Shown here piece by piece: positions 34,494-42,779 of a DNA stretch of 64,000 nucleotides. The notes under the pieces were generated by a model. The model saw only the letters and a list, made by a program, of their open reading frames with translations. It was not told the origin of the DNA and made no database searches. Each line of letters opens with the position of its first letter. The first letter of the stretch is position 1. The DNA lies in the NCBI RefSeq assembly GCF_039543505.1, contig NZ_BAABJW010000003.1:62001-126000 (forward strand). The letters run 5' to 3'. The DNA comes from Litoribaculum gwangyangense. Lineage in GTDB: Bacteria > Bacteroidota > Bacteroidia > Flavobacteriales > Flavobacteriaceae. Both the position numbers and the translations under genes were made by a program.

Positions 34494-34913
34494 TTATCCT
34501 CTAAAATCATTTTTTAGATGGGCACCATCACAGTAGGGTTTATTGTTTGATGCACCACATCTGCAAAAAGCAGTAGTTTTATTTTTCACTTCTTTGGAAC
34601 CATTTTTATGGGTAACATTCAAAGTACCATAAACCAAAAGTGGTCCGTTTTCCAAAACTTCAATTTTTGTATTTAAGACTTCGGAGGTTTTATCCTTTTC
34701 GTTATTCATATAAAAACTCAAAGCCCCAGATGGACATTGTTTTACTTGATTGACCAAATCTTCAGTTTTAGCTGCATCAATACTAATCCAAGGTCTTACT
34801 TTAGGTCTAAAAACATTTGGCAAGCCTTTTACGCAAATTCCTGAATGTATACAGTTTTTTGCGTCCCATACAATCGTAACCTCGCCATTTGAATATTCTT
34901 TAGTTTTACCCAT
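34494..34913 (-). CDS. Two-domain iron-sulphur protein (4Fe-4S plus CDGSH)
   Basis: About 139 residues from the Met of MGKTKEYSNG; an upstream ATG at 34946 would add an unrelated hydrophobic tail. The N-terminal domain (about 5-70) is a divergent mono-cluster ferredoxin with NCIHSGICVKGL and KQCPSGAL. The C-terminal domain (about 100-139) is a CDGSH motif CRCGASNNKPYCDGAH, which binds a 2Fe-2S cluster through three Cys and one His, as in mitoNEET. It is probably a cytosolic electron or cluster carrier; the function of such fusions is not established. Its 5' end faces the kynurenine operon, divergently. Confidence 0.88.
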   Translation of the reverse strand: MGKTKEYSNGEVTIVWDAKNCIHSGICVKGLPNVFRPKVRPWISIDAAKTEDLVNQVKQCPSGALSFYMNNEKDKTSEVLNTKIEVLENGPLLVYGTLNVTHKNGSKEVKNKTTAFCRCGASNNKPYCDGAHLKNDFRG

Positions 34914-34996
34914 AGCAAAAAGTTTTACTAAATATACAAAAAACATGATAGGGTTAGGTTGAATTTTTTAGTGTTTCTTTCTAACTTAATAATGCT

Positions 34997-35004
34997 TATT
35001 TTTG
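34997..35004 (+). promoter_or_regulatory. Probable -7 box of the kynurenine operon
   Basis: TATTTTTG fits TAnnTTTG; no clear TTG upstream at 17-23 bases. The transcription start near 35010 excludes the upstream starts at 34959 (TTG) and 34992 (ATG) and supports TTG at 35028. Confidence 0.4.
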
Positions 35005-35027
35005 TTAGAAATCGAAAACCAATTACC

Positions 35028-36299
35028 TTGTCAAATTATAAATCTGATCTGAAATTCGCTTTGGAACTTGATCAAAACGATGCCTTAAAATCTTATAGAA
35101 ATCAGTTTCATATACCCAAAGATAAACGCGGAAATGAATTGATTTATATGACAGGAAACTCGCTTGGTTTACAGCCAAAACAAACAAAATCTTATGTCAA
35201 TCAAGAGCTTGATGATTGGGCAAATTTAGGAGTTGAAGGACACACAGATGCCAAGAATCCATGGTTAACCTATCATGAATTTTTAACCGAAAGTATGGCA
35301 AAAGTGGTAGGTGCTAAACCAATTGAAGTAGTGGTAATGAATACCCTCACCGCAAACCTTCATTTTATGATGGTGTCATTTTATCAACCTACAAAAAAAC
35401 GTTATAAAATACTCATTGAGAGTGATGCATTTCCAAGTGATAAATATGCAGTTGAATCGCAACTTCGTCATCATGGTTTTGATGACCAAGAAGGCCTTAT
35501 TTTATGGAAACCCCGAAAAGGTAAAGAGTTACTAAATTACCAAGATTTAGAAACCATTTTAGAAGAACAAGGTGAAGAAATTGCTCTTATTTTGATAGGT
35601 GGCGTCAACTACTATACGGGGCAGTTTTTCGATTTAAAACGCATTACAATATTAGGTCATAAATATGGTTGTAAAGTAGGGTTTGATTGTGCCCATGGCG
35701 CAGGAAATGTAGCATTAAATTTACACGATTGTGGAGCCGATTTTGCTGTTTGGTGTACTTACAAATACTTAAATTCAGGTCCAGGTAGCTTAGGAGGTTG
35801 TTTTGTTCATGAGCGTCATGCCTTTAAAAAAGATTTAAACCGATTCACGGGTTGGTGGAGCCACAACAAACAAACGCGTTTTAACATGCGTGGTGAGTTT
35901 GATCAATTATCAGGAGCCGAAGGCTGGCAATTAAGCAATCCACCCATTTTGTCAATGGCTGCCATAAAAGCGTCTTTGGATATGTTTCATCAAGTAGGTA
36001 CGGAAAAACTGATAGAGAAATCAAAAAAACTAACAGACTATTTTGAGTTTTTGCTAAATGAATTAGGAGAAGATACCATAAGAATTATTACTCCCAAAAA
36101 CTCAGAGGAACGTGGTTGCCAATTATCCATTCAAGTTAAAAATGCTGATAAATCATTGCATCACAAACTTACTGAAAGTGGTGTCATTAGTGATTGGCGC
36201 GAACCAGATGTAATCCGTTGTGCACCAGTACCTTTTTACAATTCGTTTGAAGATGTGTATAGATTGGTTGAAAAATTGAAGCTTATTTTAAATGAATAA
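35028..36299 (+). CDS. kynU: Kynureninase
   Basis: PLP enzyme that splits kynurenine to anthranilate, or 3-hydroxykynurenine to 3-hydroxyanthranilate, plus alanine. Motifs: YMTGNSLGLQPKQTK, DCAHGAGNV (pyridine-nitrogen Asp), CTYKYLNSGPGS with the Schiff-base Lys, and RFTGWWSHN. I choose the TTG start of LSNYKSD because the N-terminus then matches the family and follows the -7 box; the ATG at 34992 adds 12 hydrophobic residues. It is the first gene of a catabolic operon and overlaps kmo by 8 bases. With kmo next door, the physiological substrate is probably 3-hydroxykynurenine. Confidence 0.95.
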   Translation: MSNYKSDLKFALELDQNDALKSYRNQFHIPKDKRGNELIYMTGNSLGLQPKQTKSYVNQELDDWANLGVEGHTDAKNPWLTYHEFLTESMAKVVGAKPIEVVVMNTLTANLHFMMVSFYQPTKKRYKILIESDAFPSDKYAVESQLRHHGFDDQEGLILWKPRKGKELLNYQDLETILEEQGEEIALILIGGVNYYTGQFFDLKRITILGHKYGCKVGFDCAHGAGNVALNLHDCGADFAVWCTYKYLNSGPGSLGGCFVHERHAFKKDLNRFTGWWSHNKQTRFNMRGEFDQLSGAEGWQLSNPPILSMAAIKASLDMFHQVGTEKLIEKSKKLTDYFEFLLNELGEDTIRIITPKNSEERGCQLSIQVKNADKSLHHKLTESGVISDWREPDVIRCAPVPFYNSFEDVYRLVEKLKLILNE

Positions 36300-37689
36300 A
36301 CAACAAAATATACTCATTATTGGCGCAGGACTCTGTGGAAGTCTTCTAGCGCTGCGTTTGGGGCAATTGGGTTATCGTGTTTCGGTTTACGAAATGCGGC
36401 CAGATTTACGTAAAGTTGATATTTCAGCGGGACGCTCCATCAATTTAGCCTTTTCAGATAGAGGTAATAAAGCTATGAAACTGGTTGGTTTAGAGGAGAA
36501 AGTCAAATCGCTCTGTATTCCTATGTATGGGCGCATGATACATGATGAACACGGCAATACCTTTCAGTCTAATTACAGTGGTCGAGAGCACGAATATATC
36601 AATTCTATTTCCCGTGGAGGTTTGAATGCATTACTTCTAGACGAAGCCGAAAAGCATGAAAACGTTCATATTTATTTCAACAGAAAATGCAAGTCGGTTG
36701 ATTTTGAAAAAACCACTGCCCTATTTGAAGATAACGAAACAAAAAGCCAATTTATAGAAGATGCCGATGTCATCATCGCAACAGATGGCGCGGGTTCTGC
36801 CATGCGAAAAAGCTACTATTTAGGTAAAAAGTTCCTGTTTAGTTTTTCACAGGAATATTTAACCCATGGTTATAAAGAACTCACTATTTTACCTAAAGAA
36901 AATGGCGATTATAAAGCCTTCAAAAACGCTTTACACATTTGGCCTCGTGGCAGTTTTATGCTTATTGCATTACCCAATTTAGATGGTAGTTTCACGGTGA
37001 CACTATTTTTAAGCTATAATGAAGGTGAATTCAATTTCAATAACCTAAACACAGAGGAAAAAGTCTTGGAGTTTTTCCAAAAGGAATTCCCTGATGCGTT
37101 GGCTATTATGCCAAATTTAATAGAAGATTTTTTTGAAAATCCAACAGCGCCATTAGGAACTGTAAAGTGTTCCCCTTGGCACTATAAGGGTAATACGCTT
37201 TTAATGGGTGATGCAGCCCACGCTATTGTACCATTCTACGGTCAAGGTATGAATGCTTCTTTTGAAGATGTGGTGGTTTTTGATACCATTCTGGAAAAAC
37301 ATAAAGGCGATTGGGAAACCATTTTCAAGGAATATGAAAAAACACGAAAAAAGGATACCGATGCCATCGCTGATTTAGCTATTGATAATTTTCATGAAAT
37401 GAAAGACCACGTAGCACATCCTATTTTTCAAGAAAAGCGTAAATTGGAAATGGCTTTGGAAAAAACATTTCCAAATGAATACTCTTCTAAATATTCGTTA
37501 GTAACTTTCAATGAAGATATTGGATATAGAGAAGCCATGTTAAGAGGTCGGGCGCAGGACAAGGCTATTTTAAACTTGCTGAACGATAAAAAAATTGATT
37601 TAAATGATGATTTAAAAATCATCCTAAACAATGTAAAAAAAGAAACTGAGGCTATTCTTGAAGATGATAGAATTGCTGGATTAAAATAA
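36292..37689 (+). CDS. kmo: Kynurenine 3-monooxygenase
   Basis: FAD- and NADPH-dependent aromatic hydroxylase making 3-hydroxykynurenine. The 465 residues start with the dinucleotide motif IIGAGLCGSLLALR, then the substrate-contact block GRSINLAFSDRG, a DG motif in VIIATDGAGSAMRKS, and the FAD ribityl block GDAAHAIVPFYGQGMN. The C-terminal ~100 residues are helical and basic, replacing the membrane anchor of eukaryotic KMO, so this form should be soluble or peripheral. Its start overlaps the end of kynU and the RidA gene follows after 5 bases. Confidence 0.96.
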   Translation: MNKQQNILIIGAGLCGSLLALRLGQLGYRVSVYEMRPDLRKVDISAGRSINLAFSDRGNKAMKLVGLEEKVKSLCIPMYGRMIHDEHGNTFQSNYSGREHEYINSISRGGLNALLLDEAEKHENVHIYFNRKCKSVDFEKTTALFEDNETKSQFIEDADVIIATDGAGSAMRKSYYLGKKFLFSFSQEYLTHGYKELTILPKENGDYKAFKNALHIWPRGSFMLIALPNLDGSFTVTLFLSYNEGEFNFNNLNTEEKVLEFFQKEFPDALAIMPNLIEDFFENPTAPLGTVKCSPWHYKGNTLLMGDAAHAIVPFYGQGMNASFEDVVVFDTILEKHKGDWETIFKEYEKTRKKDTDAIADLAIDNFHEMKDHVAHPIFQEKRKLEMALEKTFPNEYSSKYSLVTFNEDIGYREAMLRGRAQDKAILNLLNDKKIDLNDDLKIILNNVKKETEAILEDDRIAGLK

Positions 37690-37694
37690 ATATC

Positions 37695-38096
37695 ATGAGT
37701 GAAAAAACTGTAACACCCAGAGGCGCTTATCCACACACCAAACGTGTTGGTGATTTTATTTTTGTCTCAGGAACCAGCTCCAGAAGAGCAGACAATACGA
37801 TTGCTGGTGTTGATATTATAGACGAGATGGGTACAAAACGATTAAATATTGAAGTTCAAACTCGTGAAGTCTTAAAAAATATTGAGAAAAATTTAGCAAA
37901 AGAAGGTGCTACTTTAAAAGATGTGGTAGATGTGACGTCATTTCTAGTAAACATGAACGATTTTGCTGGTTACAACAAAGCGTATGCTGAGTTTTTTGAT
38001 AAAGAAACTGGACCAACCCGAACCACAGTGGCTGTTCATCAATTACCACATCCGGATTTGGTGGTGGAAATTAAAGTAATGGCTTATAAAAAATAG
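37695..38096 (+). CDS. RidA-family 2-aminomuconate deaminase
   Basis: A 133-residue YjgF/RidA fold protein. Context and its extra loop (SSRRADNTIAGV) point to the 2-aminomuconate deaminase group (AmnD/NbaF), which hydrolyses 2-aminomuconate to 2-oxo-3-hexenedioate and ammonia. Family blocks are GAYPHTKRVGDFIFVSGT, FLVNMNDFAGYNKAYAEFF and GPTRTTVAVHQLPHPDLVVEI with the usual Arg. RidA itself (enamine deaminase) is the alternative, but the operon has every step leading to 2-aminomuconate. It sits 5 bases after kmo. Confidence 0.85.
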   Translation: MSEKTVTPRGAYPHTKRVGDFIFVSGTSSRRADNTIAGVDIIDEMGTKRLNIEVQTREVLKNIEKNLAKEGATLKDVVDVTSFLVNMNDFAGYNKAYAEFFDKETGPTRTTVAVHQLPHPDLVVEIKVMAYKK

Positions 38097-38163
38097 AATT
38101 AAGCATTGAGATTGGAGAAAAAAGTCTCTGTTTTAATTTCTTATTTGTATAATCTAAGTATAA

Positions 38164-39603
38164 ATGAACATCCAAAACTTCATAAACGGTCAATTTGTTA
38201 ATCCAATTCAAGATGATTGGTTAGATAATTACTGCCCTGCAAACGGTGAGGTTTATGGAAAACTGCCCAACTCTTCGGCTGAAGATGTGGAGCAAGCATA
38301 TCAAAGTGCTAAATCAGCCTTTCCTGGTTGGTCGCAAACCACATTGGAAGAACGAAGTCGAATTTTGATTAAAATATCCGAATTATTAGAAGCCAATTTA
38401 CAACGTTTTGCCGAAGCTGAAAGCAAGGATAATGGAAAACCTATCTCTTTAGCAAAAAGTATAGATATCCCTCGAGCAGCAAGTAATTTTCGTTTTTTTG
38501 GTAATGCCATAACTCAATTTGCCAGTGAGAGTCATGAAAGTATTGGTCAAGATGCTATTAATTATACGTTGCGCCAACCCATTGGCGTGGTGGGTTGTAT
38601 TTCGCCATGGAACTTACCACTCTACCTTTTCACTTGGAAAATAGCGCCAGCCATAGCTGCTGGTAATTGTGTGGTTGCCAAACCCAGTGAAGTAACTCCC
38701 ATGACTGCTTTTTTATTAGGTGACATTTGTAATGAAGCTGGACTACCAAAAGGCGTTTTAAATATTGTTCATGGTTTGGGATCAACCACTGGTCAAGCTA
38801 TTATAGAGCATCCAGAAATTAAAGCCATTAGTTTTACTGGAGGCACAGAAACAGGTGCTCATATTGCTAAAATAGCTGCTCCCATGTTTAAAAAACTATC
38901 CTTGGAACTTGGTGGCAAAAACCCAAATATCATCTTTGCTGATTGTAATTATGATAATATGTTAGAGACTACCATCAACTCTTCATTTGCTAATCAAGGA
39001 CAAATTTGTTTGTGTGGTAGTCGTTTATTTATAGAATCGCCTATTTATGCTAAGTTTAAAAAAGACTTTGTTGAAAGGGTTAAGAAACTTAAAGTTGGGC
39101 ATCCTTCGGATAATTCAACTGATATTGGCGCATTGGTTTCCAAACCACATCTTGAAAAAATATTGAGTTATATTGAAGTTGCCAAAAAGGAAAATGGTAA
39201 AATTCTTTGCGGAGGAAACCAAGTAGAAGTAAAAGGTTTTGAAAATGGTTATTATCTTGAACCCACCGTCATTGAAATAGAAACTGATGATTGCAGAATA
39301 AACCAAGAAGAAGTATTTGGACCCGTAGTAACCATCATGCCTTTTAATACCGAGGAAGAAGTTTTACAAATGGCCAACAAAGTGAAATATGGATTATCCG
39401 CTACCATTTGGACGAACGATTTAAAACGTACCATGCGAATAACTAACCAAATTGAAGCTGGTATTGTGTGGGTCAACACTTGGATGCTTCGCGATTTACG
39501 TACCCCTTTTGGTGGCATGAAAGCTTCTGGAGTTGGTCGTGAAGGTGGTTTTGAAGCATTGCGATTTTTTACAGAAGCGAAAAATGTTTGTATAAAATAT
39601 TAA
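38164..39603 (+). CDS. 2-aminomuconic semialdehyde dehydrogenase (aldehyde dehydrogenase family)
   Basis: A 479-residue NAD-dependent aldehyde dehydrogenase. Seen: GCISPWNLPLYLFTWKIAPA (Rossmann entrance and oxyanion Asn), VAKPSEVTPMTA, SFTGGTETG, the Glu base in LELGGKNP, the catalytic Cys in NQGQICLCGSR, and EVFGPVVTI. In this operon it should oxidise 2-aminomuconate 6-semialdehyde, the product of the decarboxylase, to 2-aminomuconate before it cyclises to picolinate (inference from context; AmnC/NbaE is the known counterpart). A 67-base gap separates it from the deaminase gene; the SDR gene follows by 2 bases. Confidence 0.92.
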   Translation: MNIQNFINGQFVNPIQDDWLDNYCPANGEVYGKLPNSSAEDVEQAYQSAKSAFPGWSQTTLEERSRILIKISELLEANLQRFAEAESKDNGKPISLAKSIDIPRAASNFRFFGNAITQFASESHESIGQDAINYTLRQPIGVVGCISPWNLPLYLFTWKIAPAIAAGNCVVAKPSEVTPMTAFLLGDICNEAGLPKGVLNIVHGLGSTTGQAIIEHPEIKAISFTGGTETGAHIAKIAAPMFKKLSLELGGKNPNIIFADCNYDNMLETTINSSFANQGQICLCGSRLFIESPIYAKFKKDFVERVKKLKVGHPSDNSTDIGALVSKPHLEKILSYIEVAKKENGKILCGGNQVEVKGFENGYYLEPTVIEIETDDCRINQEEVFGPVVTIMPFNTEEEVLQMANKVKYGLSATIWTNDLKRTMRITNQIEAGIVWVNTWMLRDLRTPFGGMKASGVGREGGFEALRFFTEAKNVCIKY

Positions 39604-39605
39604 AA

Positions 39606-40388
39606 ATGAACTTAAACATAAAAAACAAAAACGCCTTAGTTTGCGGCAGCACACAAGGAATTGGAAAAGCGACAGCTATAGCATTGGCAAACGAAGGTGT
39701 TAACGTAACGTTAGTGGCGAGAAATAGAGAAAAACTTAAAGCTGTATTGGAAGAATTACCAACAGATGGAAACCATAGTTATATTGTAGCCGATTTTTCT
39801 AACCCCAGAGATTTGCAAGAACAAGTTATTAAACATATTGAAAAAAATAACGGCTTCCACATTCTAATAAACAATACAGGTGGACCAAGAAGTGGTGCTA
39901 TTTTAAATGCCAGCTTGGAGGAGTTTGAAAATGCTTTTACCATGCATTTAAAATGTAATCATGTATTAGCACAGGCTACTATTCCGTTTATGAAAGAACA
40001 AGGTTTTGGCAGGATTGTAAATGTGATTTCTACCTCTGTTAAAGAACCCATACCTGGTTTAGGAGTAAGCAACACTATTAGAGGTGCCGTTGGAAATTGG
40101 AGCAAAACCTTAGCTGAAGAAGTTGCCGAATTTGGTATTACTGTTAACAATGTATTACCTGGATTTACCGAAACAGAACGTTTATCTGAAATTATAAAAA
40201 TTAAAGCTCTAGGTGCTGATACATCTGTTGAGGATATGACAAAAATGATGAAAAATTATGCGCCTGTAAAACGATTTGCTCAACCAGAAGAAACGGCCAA
40301 TGTGATTGTTTTTTTGGCTGGTGAAGCTGCCAGTTATGTTAATGGAATTAACGTTCCTGTTGATGGTGGTCGTACAAAAAGTTTGTAA
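39606..40388 (+). CDS. SDR-fold protein without the canonical catalytic Tyr/Lys
   Basis: A 260-residue short-chain dehydrogenase-type protein starting at the ATG of MNLNIKNKNALVCGST, 2 bases after the aldehyde dehydrogenase stop. The cofactor loop is GSTQGIGKA and NNTGGPRSG replaces NNAG. Where classical members have YxxxK the sequence is GVSNTIRGAVGNW, so Tyr and Lys are replaced; the Ser region is ISTSVKEPIPG. This fits the FabG-like subgroup noted for an imperfect catalytic tetrad. The reaction is unknown. Its operon position suggests a step on a muconate or 3-hydroxyanthranilate intermediate. Confidence 0.85.
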   Translation: MNLNIKNKNALVCGSTQGIGKATAIALANEGVNVTLVARNREKLKAVLEELPTDGNHSYIVADFSNPRDLQEQVIKHIEKNNGFHILINNTGGPRSGAILNASLEEFENAFTMHLKCNHVLAQATIPFMKEQGFGRIVNVISTSVKEPIPGLGVSNTIRGAVGNWSKTLAEEVAEFGITVNNVLPGFTETERLSEIIKIKALGADTSVEDMTKMMKNYAPVKRFAQPEETANVIVFLAGEAASYVNGINVPVDGGRTKSL

Positions 40389-40408
40389 CTTTATAGATGT
40401 CATTAATT

Positions 40409-40470
40409 GCGTGAGGGATTGAAGCTAGCTACCAAGTAGCGCGTAAAGCCCGACCCTAAGGGGCACGCCC
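40409..40470. repeat. Palindromic intergenic repeat, first type
   Basis: GCGTG (40409-40413) pairs with CACGC (40464-40468); inside lie a GCTAC/GTAGC hairpin (40428-40440) and a CCC-TAA-GGG hairpin (40454-40462), with AAGCCCGACCC between. From memory the GAGGGATTGAAGC ... GCCCGACCC pattern recurs in flavobacterial genomes. It lies inside the catabolic operon, between the SDR and dioxygenase genes, and is more GC-rich than its surroundings. Confidence 0.6.
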
Positions 40471-40483
40471 AAAATATAAAATC

Positions 40484-41017
40484 ATGAGTAAATTATATCC
40501 GCCAATAAATTTTAAAGCTTGGATTGAAGAGAATAGACATTTGTTAAAACCCCCTGTTGGCAATAAAGTGGTGTGGAAAGACGGTGATTTTATTGTCATG
40601 GTTGTTGGTGGCCCTAATAGCAGAAAAGACTACCACTACAACGAAACCCCAGAATTTTTTTACCAAGTAGAGGGTGATATCGTTTTAAAAGTAATTGATA
40701 AAGGCACCCCAAAAGATATTCATATTAAAGAGGGCGAAATCTTTTTATTGCCACCTAAAGTGCCGCATTCGCCTCAACGAGGAGCCAATACCGTGGGATT
40801 GGTTATTGAATATCCCAGGGAAAAAGGTGTTAAAGATGCTTTGCTTTGGTTTTGCGAACATTGTAACACCAAACTTTACGGAGAAGATTTTACTTTAGAA
40901 AATATTGAGACCGATATGCCAAAAATATTTGACAATTACTACGGCAACCTAGATAAACGTAGCTGCCCAAATTGTGGTGAAGTGATGCAACCTCCTAAGA
41001 AAGTTCAAATTGATTAA
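40484..41017 (+). CDS. nbaC: 3-hydroxyanthranilate 3,4-dioxygenase
   Basis: Ring-opening Fe(II) cupin enzyme converting 3-hydroxyanthranilate to 2-amino-3-carboxymuconate semialdehyde. The 177 residues have the cupin ligands in DYHYNETPEFFYQ (His and Glu) and LLPPKVPHSPQR (second His), plus substrate-contact Arg residues. The C-terminus holds a second, rubredoxin-like iron site, CEHCNTKLY and RSCPNCGEVMQPP, present in bacterial and lower-eukaryotic forms. Palindromic repeats lie on both sides of the gene (40409-40470 and 41022-41046), splitting it from its operon partners by 95 and 32 bases. Confidence 0.96.
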   Translation: MSKLYPPINFKAWIEENRHLLKPPVGNKVVWKDGDFIVMVVGGPNSRKDYHYNETPEFFYQVEGDIVLKVIDKGTPKDIHIKEGEIFLLPPKVPHSPQRGANTVGLVIEYPREKGVKDALLWFCEHCNTKLYGEDFTLENIETDMPKIFDNYYGNLDKRSCPNCGEVMQPPKKVQID

Positions 41018-41021
41018 AACT

Positions 41022-41046
41022 AGATTTCTGCACTTGCAGGAATAAC
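41022..41046. repeat. Palindromic intergenic repeat, second type
   Basis: Short hairpin with arms ATTTCTGCA and TGCAGGAAT around a CT loop; the single mismatch is a U-G pair in RNA. It looks like a degenerate copy of the widespread ATTCCTGC...GCAGGAATGAC palindrome of many bacterial genomes. It occupies the gap between the dioxygenase and decarboxylase genes. Confidence 0.5.
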
Positions 41047-41049
41047 AAA

Positions 41050-42135
41050 ATGGAAAAACGCAAATTAAGAATTAACGGCCATTCACATTTACTTCCCTAC
41101 CCTGAGGAAATTCCAGATTTCATGCAGGAAAAAGGTATTTTTTGGGTTGATAAAGACCGAAAATTCATGCTGCAAAAAGATTGGAATAGACCCATAACTG
41201 ACTCCAGTTTCTTTTTACATGAAAAGTTAGAATGGATGGAGCGCAATAAAATAGACCATGCTGTTGTTTTAAATCTCTCGCAATTGTATGGTAACGGGTT
41301 GCGGGTTGAGGAAATGAAAAAAGCATTGCGTTTTCAAAACGATTTTAATGCTAAAATCCAGCATGAAAACCCAAAAAAATTCACTTGTGGTTTTGTAGTA
41401 CATCCTGGTTTTGTAAGAAGTGCTTGTTGGGAAATTGAGCGTTGCGTAGAAACCCATGGCATGCAGTTACTTTGTTTACCAACCCACTATATGGATACCA
41501 TAGGCACATGGCGCTGTATTTTTGATGAAGAAAATGAACCTATTTTTGAATTGGCAAGTAAATATAATTTAGCTGTTGAGATTCATCCATATGATGGAGA
41601 AAAATTTATCAAACTTGAGAATACATCATGGCGTTTTCATCTAATTTGGATGTTGGCACAATGTGCGGATGCTTATCATTTTTTAACACTAAATGGTTAC
41701 CAAGAAAAATTCCCCAATATGCGTACATGCTTTGCACATGGAGGTCAATTGGCACAAATTAATTTGGGAAGACGCATTCAAGGTTTTGATGGAAGACCCG
41801 ATTTATTTGAAGGCAAACATCACCCAAGAAAAGCCGTTGGCCACAAAAATATTTTCTTTGATACTTTGGTTCATGATACGGGTTCGTTAGAACTATTAAT
41901 CAAAAATCAAGGGTCTAAACAAGTTTTGATGGGTTTAGACGACCCTTATCCCTTAGGTGAAATGGAAAGTGCAAAACAATCTTCATACCCTGGAAAAATT
42001 TTAGATTTAGCCATGGAAAGAAAAATTATAAATCAGACAGAATATGATGCCATTTGGGAAGACAACGTCATTCAATGGCTTTGTGGTGATGATAAAAAGG
42101 CCAAAGAAAACCTGATTAATAGAATTTTAAGTTAA
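41050..42135 (+). CDS. nbaD: 2-amino-3-carboxymuconate-6-semialdehyde decarboxylase
   Basis: Zinc amidohydrolase-superfamily decarboxylase (ACMSD) that removes CO2 from the ring-opening product, steering flux away from quinolinate. The 361 residues carry the metal-binding NGHSHLLP (HxH) at the start, later His in AVEIHPYDG and CFAHGGQLAQIN, and the Asp of LMGLDDPYPLGE. This is close to the known bacterial enzyme, including WRFHLIWML. It overlaps the O-methyltransferase start by one base (TAATG), so the two are coupled. It is slightly longer than the ~335-residue reference. Confidence 0.94.
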   Translation: MEKRKLRINGHSHLLPYPEEIPDFMQEKGIFWVDKDRKFMLQKDWNRPITDSSFFLHEKLEWMERNKIDHAVVLNLSQLYGNGLRVEEMKKALRFQNDFNAKIQHENPKKFTCGFVVHPGFVRSACWEIERCVETHGMQLLCLPTHYMDTIGTWRCIFDEENEPIFELASKYNLAVEIHPYDGEKFIKLENTSWRFHLIWMLAQCADAYHFLTLNGYQEKFPNMRTCFAHGGQLAQINLGRRIQGFDGRPDLFEGKHHPRKAVGHKNIFFDTLVHDTGSLELLIKNQGSKQVLMGLDDPYPLGEMESAKQSSYPGKILDLAMERKIINQTEYDAIWEDNVIQWLCGDDKKAKENLINRILS

Positions 42136-42779
42136 TGCATTTTATACCCGAAGATTTAGATGACTATGTGGTTCAACATTCTGAAGATGAACCCCTATTG
42201 TTACAACAATTAACCCGTGAAACTTTTCAAAAAATTTTACAGCCACGAATGTTAAGTGGGCATTATCAAGGACGCCTTTTAAGTATAATTTCTAAATTGG
42301 TAAAGCCAAAAAACATATTAGAAATAGGCACTTACACTGGTTATTCAGCACTTTGCTTAGCAGAGGGAATTCAAGATAAGGGTGAATTACATACTATTGA
42401 TATTAATGAAGAATTAGTTGATTTTCAGCGTAAATATTTTGATAAATCAAATCATGGTCATCAAATTTATCAGCATTTGGGAAATGCATTGGAAATAATC
42501 CCTAAACTGAACAAAACCTTTGATTTGGTTTTTATTGATGCCGATAAGGAAAACTATGTAAATTATTTTAATATAGTTATAGACAAGGTAACCAAAGGTG
42601 GTATTATATTGTCTGATAATGTCCTTTGGAGTGGTAAGGTATTAGATACGGAATTCAAGAAAGATGACACGTCTACTCCAGCTCTTGTAGCTTACAACAA
42701 ACTTTTGAAAGAAGACGATCGCATAGAAACGGTTTTATTACCAATAAGAGATGGATTAACTATAAGTAGGAAAATTTAG
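42135..42779 (+). CDS. SAM-dependent O-methyltransferase, family 3
   Basis: A 214-residue catechol/caffeoyl-CoA-type O-methyltransferase. Motif I NILEIGTYTGYSALCLAEG, the acidic HTIDINEELVDF, and LVFIDADKENYVNYF with the metal-ligand Asp, then LSDNVLWSGKV (Asp-Asn metal site). It should methylate a catechol-like hydroxyl with Mg2+. Its start overlaps the ACMSD stop, so it is read with the kynurenine operon, yet it also adjoins tatA as in many flavobacteria. It might act on hydroxykynurenine-type compounds or be unrelated; the sequence does not say. The stop overlaps the tatA stop by 4 bases. Confidence 0.9.
   Translation: MHFIPEDLDDYVVQHSEDEPLLLQQLTRETFQKILQPRMLSGHYQGRLLSIISKLVKPKNILEIGTYTGYSALCLAEGIQDKGELHTIDINEELVDFQRKYFDKSNHGHQIYQHLGNALEIIPKLNKTFDLVFIDADKENYVNYFNIVIDKVTKGGIILSDNVLWSGKVLDTEFKKDDTSTPALVAYNKLLKEDDRIETVLLPIRDGLTISRKI

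Noticed and set aside
39588..39605. Upstream TTG start of the SDR gene
   Set aside because: It lies inside the aldehyde dehydrogenase end and adds six residues before the normal MNLNIKNK start.
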